From NCBI GenBank assembly GCA_044226395.1, contig JBGAHD010000003.1, positions 434,001 through 498,000 on the forward strand: a stretch of DNA of 64,000 bases, read 5' to 3'. Below the pieces are notes generated by a model. It worked only from the letters and a program-made list of their open reading frames with translations, was not told the origin of the DNA and did no database searches. Positions 54,161-63,641 of this stretch are shown piece after piece. Position 1 is the stretch's first letter; each line of letters begins with the position of its first letter. The stretch comes from JBGAHD01 sp044226395. Its GTDB lineage: Bacteria > Pseudomonadota > Gammaproteobacteria > Xanthomonadales > Ahniellaceae. Both the position numbers and the translations under genes were made by a program.

Positions 54161-54574
54161 CTAGGCCTGCTTTTGCTTGAGCAGATCGCGGATTTCGGTC
54201 AGCAGGGCGATGTCGGCCGGCGGCGCGGCGGGCGCGGCCTCGGCTTCCTTCTTCTTCATCCGGTTCATCAGCTTCACTACCAGGAAGATCACGAAGGCGA
54301 CGATGATGAAATCGATGATCGACTGGATGAAGGCGCCATAGCCGATCGACACCAGCTGCTCCTTGCCATCGGCGCCCGTGATGCCGGTGGCGATGACCTT
54401 GGCCTTCTCCGCGAAATTCTGTCCCGAGGTCAGAAAGCCCACGATCGGCATGATGATCTTCTCCACCATGGCCGTGACGATCTTGCCGAAGGCCGCGCCG
54501 ATGACCACGCCCACGGCCAGGTCGACGACATTGCCGCGCATGGCAAACTGTTTGAATTCGCTAAAGAAACTCAT
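54161..54574 (-). CDS. mscL: large-conductance mechanosensitive channel MscL
   Basis: The 137-residue protein starts MSFFSEFKQFAMRGNVVDLAVGVVIGAAFGKIV, the N-terminal amphipathic helix and first membrane helix. Periplasmic loop GYGAFIQSIIDFIIVAFVIFLVVKLMNR forms the second helix. It forms a homopentameric pore that opens on osmotic downshock. The C-terminal helix ends in ALLTEIRDLLKQKQA. The ATG at 54574 is the family start; upstream codons are non-coding. Length is as expected. Confidence 0.96.
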   Translation of the reverse strand: MSFFSEFKQFAMRGNVVDLAVGVVIGAAFGKIVTAMVEKIIMPIVGFLTSGQNFAEKAKVIATGITGADGKEQLVSIGYGAFIQSIIDFIIVAFVIFLVVKLMNRMKKKEAEAAPAAPPADIALLTEIRDLLKQKQA

Positions 54575-54776
54575 GACTGGCCTCCCGGTTGAGTGACATC
54601 GCCCGGACCCCTCCGGACGCGTGCGCACTATAGCGGCGCCGGGGCGCGTTGGATTCGGACCCAATGGGCGTTTTGACTTCGAACCGGCCCGCGCGCGGTG
54701 AACAGAAGTGACACGCGTGGCCCGTAGGCTGACTACTCGTTGACGATTTTTGCGTAATCGCTAACGAGACGGTTTG

Positions 54777-54782
54777 TATACT
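54777..54782 (+). promoter_or_regulatory. -10 hexamer (TATACT) of the first repeat-protein gene
   Basis: TATACT lies about 35 bases upstream of the ATG, right after TTTG. No good -35 is at the right spacing, so the promoter may be extended or activated. Confidence 0.4.
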
Positions 54783-54811
54783 GATTCGACGAAACATTAG
54801 GGGGTCATCAC

Positions 54812-57800
54812 ATGCGTGTGTCGAAGTTTCTGCGTCGGTCGCTGACGGCGGTCGCGGCCATGACCTTGCCGGCGATCGCGCTGGCGGGTCCCGGGGTGTG
54901 GACCAGCAATGGGCCGTACGGTGGCTTCACCTATCGCCTGGTGGTGAACCCGACCACGCCCTCGACGCTGTACTCGACGGGTCGCGGCGGCGTGTTCAAG
55001 TCGGTCGATGGTGGCGCGAGCTGGCAGCGCGCGCAAAACGGCATCGTCGGCTCGGTCGTGTACTACTACGGCCTGATGCTGGACCGCGAAGCGCCCGACA
55101 CCCTGCTGACCGTCGACGCGCAAGGTCGCGTCGTGCGCACGACCGACGGCGCCAACAACTGGGCGCTGACCGGTTTCGCCTTCGCCACCACCGAAGTGAT
55201 CACGACCTTCGCCGATGCGCCTGGCGGCGCCGGCACGTACTACGCCGTGACCTCGGGCAATTCCTTCTCGAACGTCGGACGGGTGCTCAAGTCCACCGAC
55301 GGCGGCACCACCTTCACCGCGCTCGGCGGCGGCCTGCCGGCCAATCAGCCGTTCACCAGCATCGCGGTCGACCCGACCAATGCCAATCGCATTCTCGTGG
55401 GCACCGACTACGCCAACGTCGATGTCAGCGATCCCACGCCCCCGGCCTTGTGGCGCAGCACCGATGGTGGCGCGACCTGGACCTCGGTCTACGGCCTCGG
55501 CGGCCTCGGCAATGCCAGTCTGGTCGAGTCGATCAGTTGGGGCGCGGGCACGATGGTCTACGCCATCGTCGATGGCCAGCTGATGCGCTCGAGCGATGAT
55601 GGCGCCACGTGGCAGGCGCTGAGCATCCCGACAATCTTCTCCACCGTCACCGCGCATCCGACCCTGCCGGGCACGGTCTATCTGGGCGGGCCCGCGGGCT
55701 ACTACGTCAGCACCAATGCCGACGCGGTGACGCCGACCTACACCGGTCCCAATCAAACCCTCTCGGCCAATCCGAGTTACACCGACACCACGGCGCGCAT
55801 CGTGCAGGCCAGGGTGACCGCGATCGTGCCCGATCCGAATTTTCCGACCGCGGGAACGCCGCTGTACGCGGTGACCGAGGCCTCGGGTCTGTTCAAGAGT
55901 CTCGACGGCGGCACCACGTGGAGCAGCACCGACATGAATCAAGGCATGTCGGCGGTCAACGTGCGCGCCTTGGCGGTGCATCCCAATCCCGCGTTCACGT
56001 TGTCGCAGCGTCGCATCTACGCGGGCTTCGGCGATGCCTTCTCGGGTTCGGCGCCGATCTATCGCTCGCCGGATGGTGGCAACACGTGGCCGACTGCGGT
56101 CACGGGCTTGCGCGGCGTGCAGATTCGCGCCATCACGCTCGACCCCACCACGACGGGCACGACGGCTGGCGCGCTGGGCACGACCGTGGTCTACGCGACG
56201 GGCCGTTCCGCGCAAACGGGCTTGCCCGGCAATCTCAATCAATCGCCGGCGGTGAGCATCCGCAATGGCGGCATCTATCGCAGCCTCAACGGCGGCGCGA
56301 CGTGGAGCGTGCTCGACGCCGGCTTGCCGCGTCGCAATGCGCCGCCGAATGACTATGCCTTCCTGAGCACCGTGCGCAGCGTCATCGTCGATCCGCGCTC
56401 GTGCGGCAGCGATCCGACGCCGGTCACCGGCCCCGCGTGCACCACGGGTCCGCTGAAGAAGGTGTTCTTCACGTCGACGGGTTTCAACGGTTCGGACACC
56501 ATGACGACGCCGCCCACGCCGACCGTCAGTCATCGCATTGGCTACACGCTGACCGCCAACAACACCGATCCGGCGCTGGTCACCTGGATCAATCGCGAAA
56601 GTGGTTTGCCGCAGCCTGTCTTCGTCACCGTCGATCCTGATGGTGGCGGCCCGGGCGCGCCGTTCAATCAGATTCGCGAGACCGCCACGCCCGTGCCGAT
56701 CGTGATGGATCCGAGCAATTCCGATGTGCTCTACGTCGGCACGTTCACCACGGTCGATCGCACGACCACGCCGGTGCCTTCGATCGCCAGCGGCGTGTTC
56801 AAATCCACCAACGGCGGCGCCACGTGGACGATCGCGAGCAATGGCCTGCCGTTCTACACCGGCTCCGCGACCACGCATCTCGATGTGCTCTCGCTCGCGA
56901 TCAGCCCGACCGCGCCGGGCACCTTGTGGGCATCGGTCGCCAACATCGGCACCAGCAATCCGCCGACGGTGCCGTTCGTGACGGGCTTGTACAAGACCAC
57001 CGATGGCGGCGCGACGTGGACTTCGTCCTCGGCCGGCATTCCGCCGGGTCTCGACATTCGCGCGATCTTCGTCGATCCCACCGATGCCAACCGCGTCTAT
57101 GCCGCGGGCTCGGGCACCGAGTCCAATCCCGGCGCCGTGTATCGCAGTACTGACGGTGGTGCGAACTGGTCGTCGATCAGCGTCGGTCTGCCGGCCGATT
57201 CTGCGCTCGCGCTCGCCGTCGATCCGTTCAACACTCAGCAATTGCACGCCGGTACGAATCTTGGCGTGTGGAGCATGGAGCAAGTGCCCGATGCCGATGG
57301 CGATGGCTCGCCGGATTCGAACGAAAGCAACGCGCCCAACGGCGGCGATGGCAATGGCGACGGCACGCTCGACGGCACGCAAGCCGACGTGGGTTCCAAC
57401 GTGACCTCGTTCACCGCGATCGAACGCGCCGCGGGCTTGGTGGGTCGCGGCACGCTCGCCGCCGCGCAGGGCGTGAGCGGCTTCTTCACCACCGACATTC
57501 AAGGCACGGCTTGCCCGAAAGCCACCGACGTGCAAGGCACGCTGGCCGCGCGCAACGGTCGCGACCCGATCCCTGGCCAACCCAATCGCTATTACAGCTA
57601 TCCGCGCGATCTGGTGCGTTTTGAAATTCCCAATTGCGCGCACGCGGTGGTTGATATCACCTTCCACAATTTGAACGTGGGCGGCCTGCCGAACTTCACC
57701 GATCCGTTCTGGAGCTTCCGCATCTACGGCCCGCAAACGCCGGGCGTGGATTCGAGCATGGGTTGGTACGACCTGGGCTCGCGCGCGCAAGTGGTGGGTC

Positions 57801-57928
57801 CGAATAAGTGGCGCATTACTTTGGATGCCAACCAATTCGGCAGCTACCGTCCGGTGGCGAACAGCATCTTGTTCGTCGGCGGACCGGCCTACAACGACGA
57901 ACGCACGTTCGCGAACGGTTTCGAGTAA
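54812..57928 (+). CDS. secreted BNR/VPS10-like repeat protein, copy 1
   Basis: The 1038-residue product has a signal peptide (MRVSKFLRRSLTAVAAMTLPAIALA). About ten repeats carry Asp-box-like motifs such as VFKSVDGGASW, LWRSTDGGATW and YRSLNGGATW, as in sialidase/VPS10-type propellers. An Asp-rich segment follows (DADGDGSPDSNESNAP), perhaps calcium-binding. A C-terminal beta domain of about 130 residues starts near GRDPIPGQPNRYYSYPRDLV and resembles the choice-of-anchor U type. The end is RTFANGFE. No catalytic residues are recognised, so an enzyme role is not supported. The next gene is a full-length paralogue. Confidence 0.85.
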   Translation: MRVSKFLRRSLTAVAAMTLPAIALAGPGVWTSNGPYGGFTYRLVVNPTTPSTLYSTGRGGVFKSVDGGASWQRAQNGIVGSVVYYYGLMLDREAPDTLLTVDAQGRVVRTTDGANNWALTGFAFATTEVITTFADAPGGAGTYYAVTSGNSFSNVGRVLKSTDGGTTFTALGGGLPANQPFTSIAVDPTNANRILVGTDYANVDVSDPTPPALWRSTDGGATWTSVYGLGGLGNASLVESISWGAGTMVYAIVDGQLMRSSDDGATWQALSIPTIFSTVTAHPTLPGTVYLGGPAGYYVSTNADAVTPTYTGPNQTLSANPSYTDTTARIVQARVTAIVPDPNFPTAGTPLYAVTEASGLFKSLDGGTTWSSTDMNQGMSAVNVRALAVHPNPAFTLSQRRIYAGFGDAFSGSAPIYRSPDGGNTWPTAVTGLRGVQIRAITLDPTTTGTTAGALGTTVVYATGRSAQTGLPGNLNQSPAVSIRNGGIYRSLNGGATWSVLDAGLPRRNAPPNDYAFLSTVRSVIVDPRSCGSDPTPVTGPACTTGPLKKVFFTSTGFNGSDTMTTPPTPTVSHRIGYTLTANNTDPALVTWINRESGLPQPVFVTVDPDGGGPGAPFNQIRETATPVPIVMDPSNSDVLYVGTFTTVDRTTTPVPSIASGVFKSTNGGATWTIASNGLPFYTGSATTHLDVLSLAISPTAPGTLWASVANIGTSNPPTVPFVTGLYKTTDGGATWTSSSAGIPPGLDIRAIFVDPTDANRVYAAGSGTESNPGAVYRSTDGGANWSSISVGLPADSALALAVDPFNTQQLHAGTNLGVWSMEQVPDADGDGSPDSNESNAPNGGDGNGDGTLDGTQADVGSNVTSFTAIERAAGLVGRGTLAAAQGVSGFFTTDIQGTACPKATDVQGTLAARNGRDPIPGQPNRYYSYPRDLVRFEIPNCAHAVVDITFHNLNVGGLPNFTDPFWSFRIYGPQTPGVDSSMGWYDLGSRAQVVGPNKWRITLDANQFGSYRPVANSILFVGGPAYNDERTFANGFE

Positions 57929-57941
57929 GCGACACGTTTGA

Positions 57942-57978
57942 AGGGCCGCGATGCCGAAGGGCGTCGCGGCCCTTTTTC
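57942..57978 (+). terminator. intrinsic terminator of copy 1
   Basis: A perfect 13-bp stem around loop GAAG (GGGCCGCGATGCC with GGCGTCGCGGCCC, including a T-G pair) is followed by TTTTT, 14 bases past the stop codon. Confidence 0.85.
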
Positions 57979-58146
57979 GTTTGCGGATCAAACAACGCGA
58001 AGGCGTGTTTTTATCGGAGTCAAAGATCGCAAGAGAGCCATTGGGATCAAACCCGATGATCCTTCGTTGCGCGGCGGTAAGATCCCAGCGGAGCGAGACG
58101 ATTGCGTCAAAAACGGACCAAATGCACTCATAAATTGCCAGACCGC

Positions 58147-58167
58147 CCGTTACGACGACAGTAACGG
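58147..58167. repeat. inverted repeat CCGTTAC/GTAACGG
   Basis: A perfect 7-bp inverted repeat with a 7-base spacer (GACGACA) lies 71 bases upstream of the copy-2 start. It could be an operator or a small hairpin. Confidence 0.4.
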
Positions 58168-58237
58168 CCGATCGCCTGGTGAATCCGCGCCGTCTCCGCG
58201 TTAAGTTCGCCGCTGTCAGGACGCACTGGGGAATTGC

Positions 58238-61200
58238 ATGGGGATGTCGACGTATTCGCGCCGGGTTTTGACGGCGCTGCTAGTGATGGGCGTGCCGTCG
58301 TTCGCCATGGCGGGAGCGGGGATTTGGACGGGCAGTGGTCCTTATGGCGGGATCATTGGGAGCTTGGTGATCAACCCGGTCACGCCAACGATCCTCTATA
58401 CCGCTACCGGCGGCGGTGTTTTCAAATCCGTCGATGGCGGCGTCAGTTGGCGGCGCGCGCAGAACGGCATTCCTGATGCGTTGTCGACCGCGTGGGAATT
58501 GGTGATGGATGCCGATGCGCCCGACACGCTCCTTGCGTTTGATTCGTCCGGGCGCTTGATGCGCACCAGCGATGCCGCCGTCAGCTGGCGCCATACGGGA
58601 TTCACGCTCGCCAACGGCGACTACTGGGGTGGCTTTTCCGACGTGCCCGGCGTCACCAACACCTTTTTCCTTGCCTTGACCAGCGCGGGTTCCTCGCCCG
58701 GAGGTCGCATCCTCAAGACCACCGACAATGGCGCGACCTTCACCGCGCTCGCGGGAGGATTGCCGGCCAATCAACCCTTCAACGTGGTTACCGTCGATCC
58801 CAGTGACCCCAATCGCGTGCTCGCTGGCACGGCCATCACAACACCGGGACCGAGCGATCCCACGGTGCCCGCGATTTGGCGAAGTCTCGATGGTGGCGCG
58901 ACTTGGGCGCCCGTGTTCTCGTCCGGTGGCCTGGGCGGCGCCAACGCCGTGAACAGCATCAGCTGGGGCCAAGGTTCGATGGTGTACGCGAACGTCGATC
59001 GAACGCTGATGCGATCCAATGACGATGGCGCGACGTGGACCACCACGGGCTATACCAACGACATCGCCACCGTGACTGCGCATCCCACGATGCCCGGCAC
59101 GGTCTATGTCGGTACGCGGTCGGGGTACTACGTCAGCTTGAATGCATCCAGCGGCGTGGCGACGTTCGCGGGTCCCCACGCGGGTCTCGCGCCCAATCCG
59201 ACGTACACGGATGCCGCTTCGCGACCGGTGCAGTCCTTGGTCAGGCGCATCGTGCTCGATCCGCGATACCCCGTTTTGGGCGCGCCCATGTACGTGGTCA
59301 CCGAGACCGCGGGCTTGTACAAGAGCGTCGACAGCGGCGCGACATGGAGCAATGCCAACGTCAACAATGGCGTGGCTGCGGTCAATGTGCGCGGGATCCT
59401 GGTGCATCCCAATCCGGCGCTCGGCACCGGGCTTTCGCAACGACGAGTCTTCGCGAGTTTCTCGGATGGCGGCTGGTCCACGGCGCCGCTGTTCATGAGC
59501 GCCGACGGTGGCGGTACGTGGGCCACCACGGTGAACGGGTTGCGTGGCGCGCAGCTCCGAGGTCTTGCATTCGACCCAACGACTACCGGCACCACGGTCG
59601 GTACCCTCGACACCACGGTCATCTACGCCACTGGCCGCGCGGCCCTCAGTGGCCTGCCGGGCAGTCTCACGACCTTGCCGGCCGTGTCCATTCGCAATGG
59701 CGGCATCTATCGCAGCACCACGGGTGGCGCGTCGTGGACGGTGATCGATACGGGTCTCGCCCGCAACGGCAATCCACCTAATGACTTCGCCAATGTGGGG
59801 TTCGTGCGATCCATCATCATCGATCCCCGGTCGTGTGGTTCGGTGCCGACGCCTGTCACGGGACCAGTCTGCACGACCGGGCCCTTGGGCAAGGCGTTTT
59901 TCACCGCAATGGGCTCCATGAAATCCAACACCGCAGTCTCGCCTTCCGTGCCGACAATCAGCCATCGCATCGGTTACACCACTACGGCGAATAACAGCGA
60001 TCCGGCCTTGGTCACTTGGATCAACCGTGAAAACGGTCTGCCCCAACAGGCGTACGTCACCGTCGATCCTGATGGCGCCGGGCCCTTGCCGCCGCGCAAT
60101 GAAGTGCGCGAAACCGTCTCACCCATCCCGATCGTGATGGATCCGAGCAATTCCGACGTGCTCTACGTCGGTACTTGGAATCAGTTCGACAACGCTCTCA
60201 CGCCCGTGCCCACGAGCCCCAACGGCGTGTTCAAGACCATCGATGGCGGCGCCACGTGGACCTTGGCGAGCAATGGTTTGCCCCTCTACGCGGGATCCAC
60301 CAACACGCATCTCGACGTCGTCGCACTCGCAATCAGTCCGGCCTCGCCTGGCACCCTTTGGGCCTCGGTCATCAGCAATGCGGTCGGCCCTTTACCGGAC
60401 CTTCAACGCGTGACGGGGCTGTTCAAGACGATCGACGGTGGCGCCACATGGACTTCGTCCTCGTCGGGTATTCCCAGTGGTCTGGATGTGCACGCGATCG
60501 AGGTCGACCCGACCGACGCCAACCGTCTCTACGCTTCGGCCATGGGATTCGCGGCCCATCCCGGCGCCGTCTATCGCAGCAAGGATGGCGGCGCGACGTG
60601 GACTGTCGTCGGCGCCGACTTGCCGGTCCATTCCGTGCTGACTCTGTCGATTGATCCGCTCGATCCCCAGCGGTTGTTCGCCGGCAGCAGGCGCGGAGTG
60701 TGGACGCTGGATCAGGTGCCCGATGCCGAAGACGATGGCGCGTCCGACGCCATCGAAAATCTCGCGCCCAATGGGGGCGATGGCAATGGCGACGGCGTGC
60801 CCGATGCCACGCAGGCCGATGTTGCTTCGACTGTCGTGGTGATCAATGCCGCCGATCGCGACGCCGGCATGGCTGGCCGAGGCACACTGGCCACCGCGCA
60901 AGGCTCGAACGGCTACTTCACCACCGACATTCAAGGCACCGACTGTCCAAAAGCGTCCGGCGTGCACGGCACGCTCGCCGCGCGCAATGGTCGCGCCCCA
61001 ATTCCTGGCCAACCCAACCGCTATTACAGCTATCCGCGCGATTTGGTGCATTTTGAAATTCCAAATTGCGCGCACGCGGTGGTCGACATCACCTTCCACA
61101 ACTTGAATGCGGGTGGGCTGCCGAACTTCACCGATCCGTTCTGGAGTTTCCGCACCTATGCCCCGCAAACGCCGGGCGTGGACGCCACCTTGGACTGGTT

Positions 61201-61360
61201 CGATCTGGGCTCGCGCGCGCAAGTGATCGGCCCGAATCGATGGCGAATCACCTTGGACGCCAATCAATTCGGCAGCTATCGTCCGAACAACGACAACATT
61301 CTGTTCGTGGGCGGTCCGGCGTACAACGACGAGCGCGTCTTCGCGAACGGGTTCGAGTAA
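58238..61360 (+). CDS. secreted BNR/VPS10-like repeat protein, copy 2
   Basis: The 1040-residue product is a full-length paralogue of the preceding gene, collinear over the whole length. It has a signal peptide (MGMSTYSRRVLTALLVMGVPSFAMA) and the same series of VFKSVDGGVSW, IWRSLDGGATW, YRSTTGGASW and FKTIDGGATW repeats. The Asp-rich DAEDDGASDAIENLAPN segment and C-terminal domain are the same type and the end is RVFANGFE. GGGGA precedes ATG 58238. Its C-terminal 130 residues are closer to copy 1 than the rest. Function not recognised. Confidence 0.85.
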   Translation: MGMSTYSRRVLTALLVMGVPSFAMAGAGIWTGSGPYGGIIGSLVINPVTPTILYTATGGGVFKSVDGGVSWRRAQNGIPDALSTAWELVMDADAPDTLLAFDSSGRLMRTSDAAVSWRHTGFTLANGDYWGGFSDVPGVTNTFFLALTSAGSSPGGRILKTTDNGATFTALAGGLPANQPFNVVTVDPSDPNRVLAGTAITTPGPSDPTVPAIWRSLDGGATWAPVFSSGGLGGANAVNSISWGQGSMVYANVDRTLMRSNDDGATWTTTGYTNDIATVTAHPTMPGTVYVGTRSGYYVSLNASSGVATFAGPHAGLAPNPTYTDAASRPVQSLVRRIVLDPRYPVLGAPMYVVTETAGLYKSVDSGATWSNANVNNGVAAVNVRGILVHPNPALGTGLSQRRVFASFSDGGWSTAPLFMSADGGGTWATTVNGLRGAQLRGLAFDPTTTGTTVGTLDTTVIYATGRAALSGLPGSLTTLPAVSIRNGGIYRSTTGGASWTVIDTGLARNGNPPNDFANVGFVRSIIIDPRSCGSVPTPVTGPVCTTGPLGKAFFTAMGSMKSNTAVSPSVPTISHRIGYTTTANNSDPALVTWINRENGLPQQAYVTVDPDGAGPLPPRNEVRETVSPIPIVMDPSNSDVLYVGTWNQFDNALTPVPTSPNGVFKTIDGGATWTLASNGLPLYAGSTNTHLDVVALAISPASPGTLWASVISNAVGPLPDLQRVTGLFKTIDGGATWTSSSSGIPSGLDVHAIEVDPTDANRLYASAMGFAAHPGAVYRSKDGGATWTVVGADLPVHSVLTLSIDPLDPQRLFAGSRRGVWTLDQVPDAEDDGASDAIENLAPNGGDGNGDGVPDATQADVASTVVVINAADRDAGMAGRGTLATAQGSNGYFTTDIQGTDCPKASGVHGTLAARNGRAPIPGQPNRYYSYPRDLVHFEIPNCAHAVVDITFHNLNAGGLPNFTDPFWSFRTYAPQTPGVDATLDWFDLGSRAQVIGPNRWRITLDANQFGSYRPNNDNILFVGGPAYNDERVFANGFE

Positions 61361-61833
61361 GCGACACGATTGAAGGGTCGCGATGCCTTTGGCGTCGCGG
61401 CCATTTTGCTTGTGCGATTGACGCGTCACGGCGTCTTCCTTCGCGCGTGCCCTCTCGTGCCGCGGCGTCGATCGAATGGTTCCGTCGCGAACATGATGTC
61501 GTGACGTGGCGGACAGCAACCATCGCGAGTCGCCTCATTCTGAACTGCGTCGTTGGCGCTAGTACCGCCGATCCAGCTTTCCGCCAACCTCACTCGACCC
61601 GACCAGCGGTTGCCATCGCGCCTTGCGAGTTCAAAGGCCGTCCTTAGATGACCTAACGAGCGGCGATGAAACGCATCGCTACCCGATTGAATTCGCAAAT
61701 CAATCCAGCGCGCGCTCGCGCCGATGAGCCGTAGCGGACGCTTTTTGCGAGTCTGGTATCGGCACCGCGATGGCCCACATCCCTTCGCGGATCGATGTTG
61801 GCGGCGAGTCGAATGCTCGCCAGGAGAACGACA
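61361..61833. other. gene-free stretch after copy 2
   Basis: These 473 bases hold a degenerate hairpin at the start and no credible gene. CAGGAGA at 61821-61827 is the ribosome site of the delta-60 gene. Confidence 0.6.
61375..61408 (+). terminator. degenerate terminator of copy 2
   Basis: GGGTCGCGATGCC pairs with GGCGTCGCGGCC around a TTT loop, followed by ATTTTG. It corresponds to the copy-1 terminator but has a broken T tract and one mismatch. Confidence 0.5.
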
Positions 61834-63285
61834 ATGCGTCTCGCGAATCGAATGACTTGGCGGAGTCTGGCGGCGGCCATCAGCTTCTCCGTTGCTTCGT
61901 ATGTCACGGCCGCGCCAGGTCGCGACGGCGTGATCGACACGACCTTCGGTGTCGATGGCGTGATCGATGTGCGTCAACTTTCGCCGGCCGTGAGCGAGTG
62001 GACGACGACACGCCAGATCGTCGAGCTGCCGGACGGCAAGCTCTTGCTCGTGGGCAGTGCCAAGCCGCTGAGCGCCACGTTGTCCTACCCCGCCGCGATG
62101 CGTTTGCAGCCGTCCGGCGCGCTCGATATGAGTTTCGGCGCGATGGGCGTGGCAATGCTGCCCACTTCCGCGGTCAGCATGCCCAATGGCGCCGAGGCGA
62201 GTTCAGTGGCGCGGCTCAGCGACGGTCGTCTGGTGTTCGCGGGCTCGCTTCGTCTCGGGCCTGCCGTTGAAGAAGCCACGGAATGTCGCCTCGTTTTCGC
62301 CACGGATAGCGATGGCGCGGTGGTATCGACTTACGGACCTGCCCCTGGGCCCGCGTGCAGCTACTTTGGGACCCCTTGGACTTTCCTGGGCCCAAGACCC
62401 CTGCCTCAGGGTGTCGTCGTCGCCGATGGCAGCGATCGCGCCTTCTTCACGATCCAACGAAGACGCGATGACAACATGATTGTTTCCGCGGTCGCGCGAC
62501 TGAGCAATCCCGGGCAAGTCGATGTCGGCTATGGCGTCGATGGCTTCGCCGCGGCGCAAGCGGGCCTCAACTTCTCGCTGCGCCCGCAAGGCACGCTCAT
62601 CGACGACACCGGCACGTTGACCTTGCTCGCCTCGTCGACGCTGGACAACACCTTCCCGCTGGGGCTGATGCGTGTATTGCCCAACGGTACGATCGATGCG
62701 ACGTTTGATGGCGACGGCTTCGCGATCGCGAACTTCGGCACCAGCGATCGCGACGGCAGAACGGGCACCGCCATCTTTCGCGATGAACTCGATCGCATCT
62801 ATCTGACCGCCCATCTCCAGGAAGGCGCGCAAGTCGTCTGCGATTTCTGCGTCGCGCGATTGCTGCCTAACGGCAGTTTGGATACGACCTTCAACGCGAC
62901 CGGCCAGCAACTCGGCGTGCCGGGCACCGCGCGGTTGCTGACATCGAACCAAGTCACGGGATACCAGGTGCAAGTGCTGCCGGGCGTCGATGGCGGCGTC
63001 AAGCTCGCGGGCAGCGCGGTGCCCGCGAGCAATCCGAATGGCGTGTTGGGATTCGCGATCTTCTCGCTGCGTGGCGATGGCAGTTTCGATCCGCGCTTTG
63101 GCGATCTCGCCAGCCCGGGCCGTTTGTCCCTGAACCTCAGCGCCGAACCCAACGGCGCCGCCCGCATGACCGCGGCGACGAGCACTTCATCGGGGCGCAT
63201 TCTGTTGGCGGGCAATGAGACCACGCGCCGAATCGTCGTGCGGCTGCTCGACGACGCCCTCTTCGACGACTCGTTCGAGAATTAG
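61834..63285 (+). CDS. secreted delta-60 repeat protein
   Basis: The 483-residue product has a signal peptide (RLANRMTWRSLAAAISFSVA) and about six delta-60-type repeats with the LD..FG.DG signature. Examples are GVIDTTFGVDGVID, GALDMSFGAMGVAML, GTIDATFDGDGFAIA, GSLDTTFNATGQQ and GSFDPRFGD. Such repeats form long extracellular beta-structures. The end is LFDDSFEN, a variant of the tail on the two upstream secreted proteins. ATG 61834 has CAGGAGA upstream; earlier in-frame ATGs do not. Confidence 0.85.
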   Translation: MRLANRMTWRSLAAAISFSVASYVTAAPGRDGVIDTTFGVDGVIDVRQLSPAVSEWTTTRQIVELPDGKLLLVGSAKPLSATLSYPAAMRLQPSGALDMSFGAMGVAMLPTSAVSMPNGAEASSVARLSDGRLVFAGSLRLGPAVEEATECRLVFATDSDGAVVSTYGPAPGPACSYFGTPWTFLGPRPLPQGVVVADGSDRAFFTIQRRRDDNMIVSAVARLSNPGQVDVGYGVDGFAAAQAGLNFSLRPQGTLIDDTGTLTLLASSTLDNTFPLGLMRVLPNGTIDATFDGDGFAIANFGTSDRDGRTGTAIFRDELDRIYLTAHLQEGAQVVCDFCVARLLPNGSLDTTFNATGQQLGVPGTARLLTSNQVTGYQVQVLPGVDGGVKLAGSAVPASNPNGVLGFAIFSLRGDGSFDPRFGDLASPGRLSLNLSAEPNGAARMTAATSTSSGRILLAGNETTRRIVVRLLDDALFDDSFEN

Positions 63286-63641
63286 ACGTTCAATTCGCTC
63301 ATCCCGCCGGATCGCTGCCGCGACAGGAATTGCGGCCTCGACTCGGCATCGTGTCGGCGGGATGGGCTTCTCGGCATTTAGTCTTTCAAACCAAACCAAA
63401 CTACGGCGAGTCGCGCTTGCTTCGACATGTCTTTCGACCGGCTCCGCGACCATCAGCTCCCGTAGTTGAGCTTTCTCAGTGCTCGACGTTTCCTTCCTCA
63501 AGGTCATGAGGCCGGCCAAGGCCAATCGTTGATGCCACTCGAGGACCATTCGGCGACGAGCCAGCGCCGCGACAGTTTGCTGTAGCATCGCGATCGCGAG
63601 CCCTCGCCATATCCCCGTGAGTCGCAACTGTGCGCATCGCC
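63286..63641. other. gene-free stretch before the last gene
   Basis: These 356 bases hold no gene I can support. The sequence is mixed and no terminator with a T tract is visible. An alternative GTG at 63630 could extend the last gene by four codons. Confidence 0.5.

Larger units (their letters stand above)
57929..58237. other. intergenic stretch between the two repeat-protein genes
   Basis: These 309 bases hold a terminator at the start and a 7-bp inverted repeat. No gene seen. The first 50 bases resemble those after copy 2. Confidence 0.6.

Noticed and set aside
54797..57991. 1064-codon antisense frame over the first repeat protein
   Set aside because: It shows the same low-information Arg/Ala/Gly composition. 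The sense gene has a signal peptide, repeats and a terminator.
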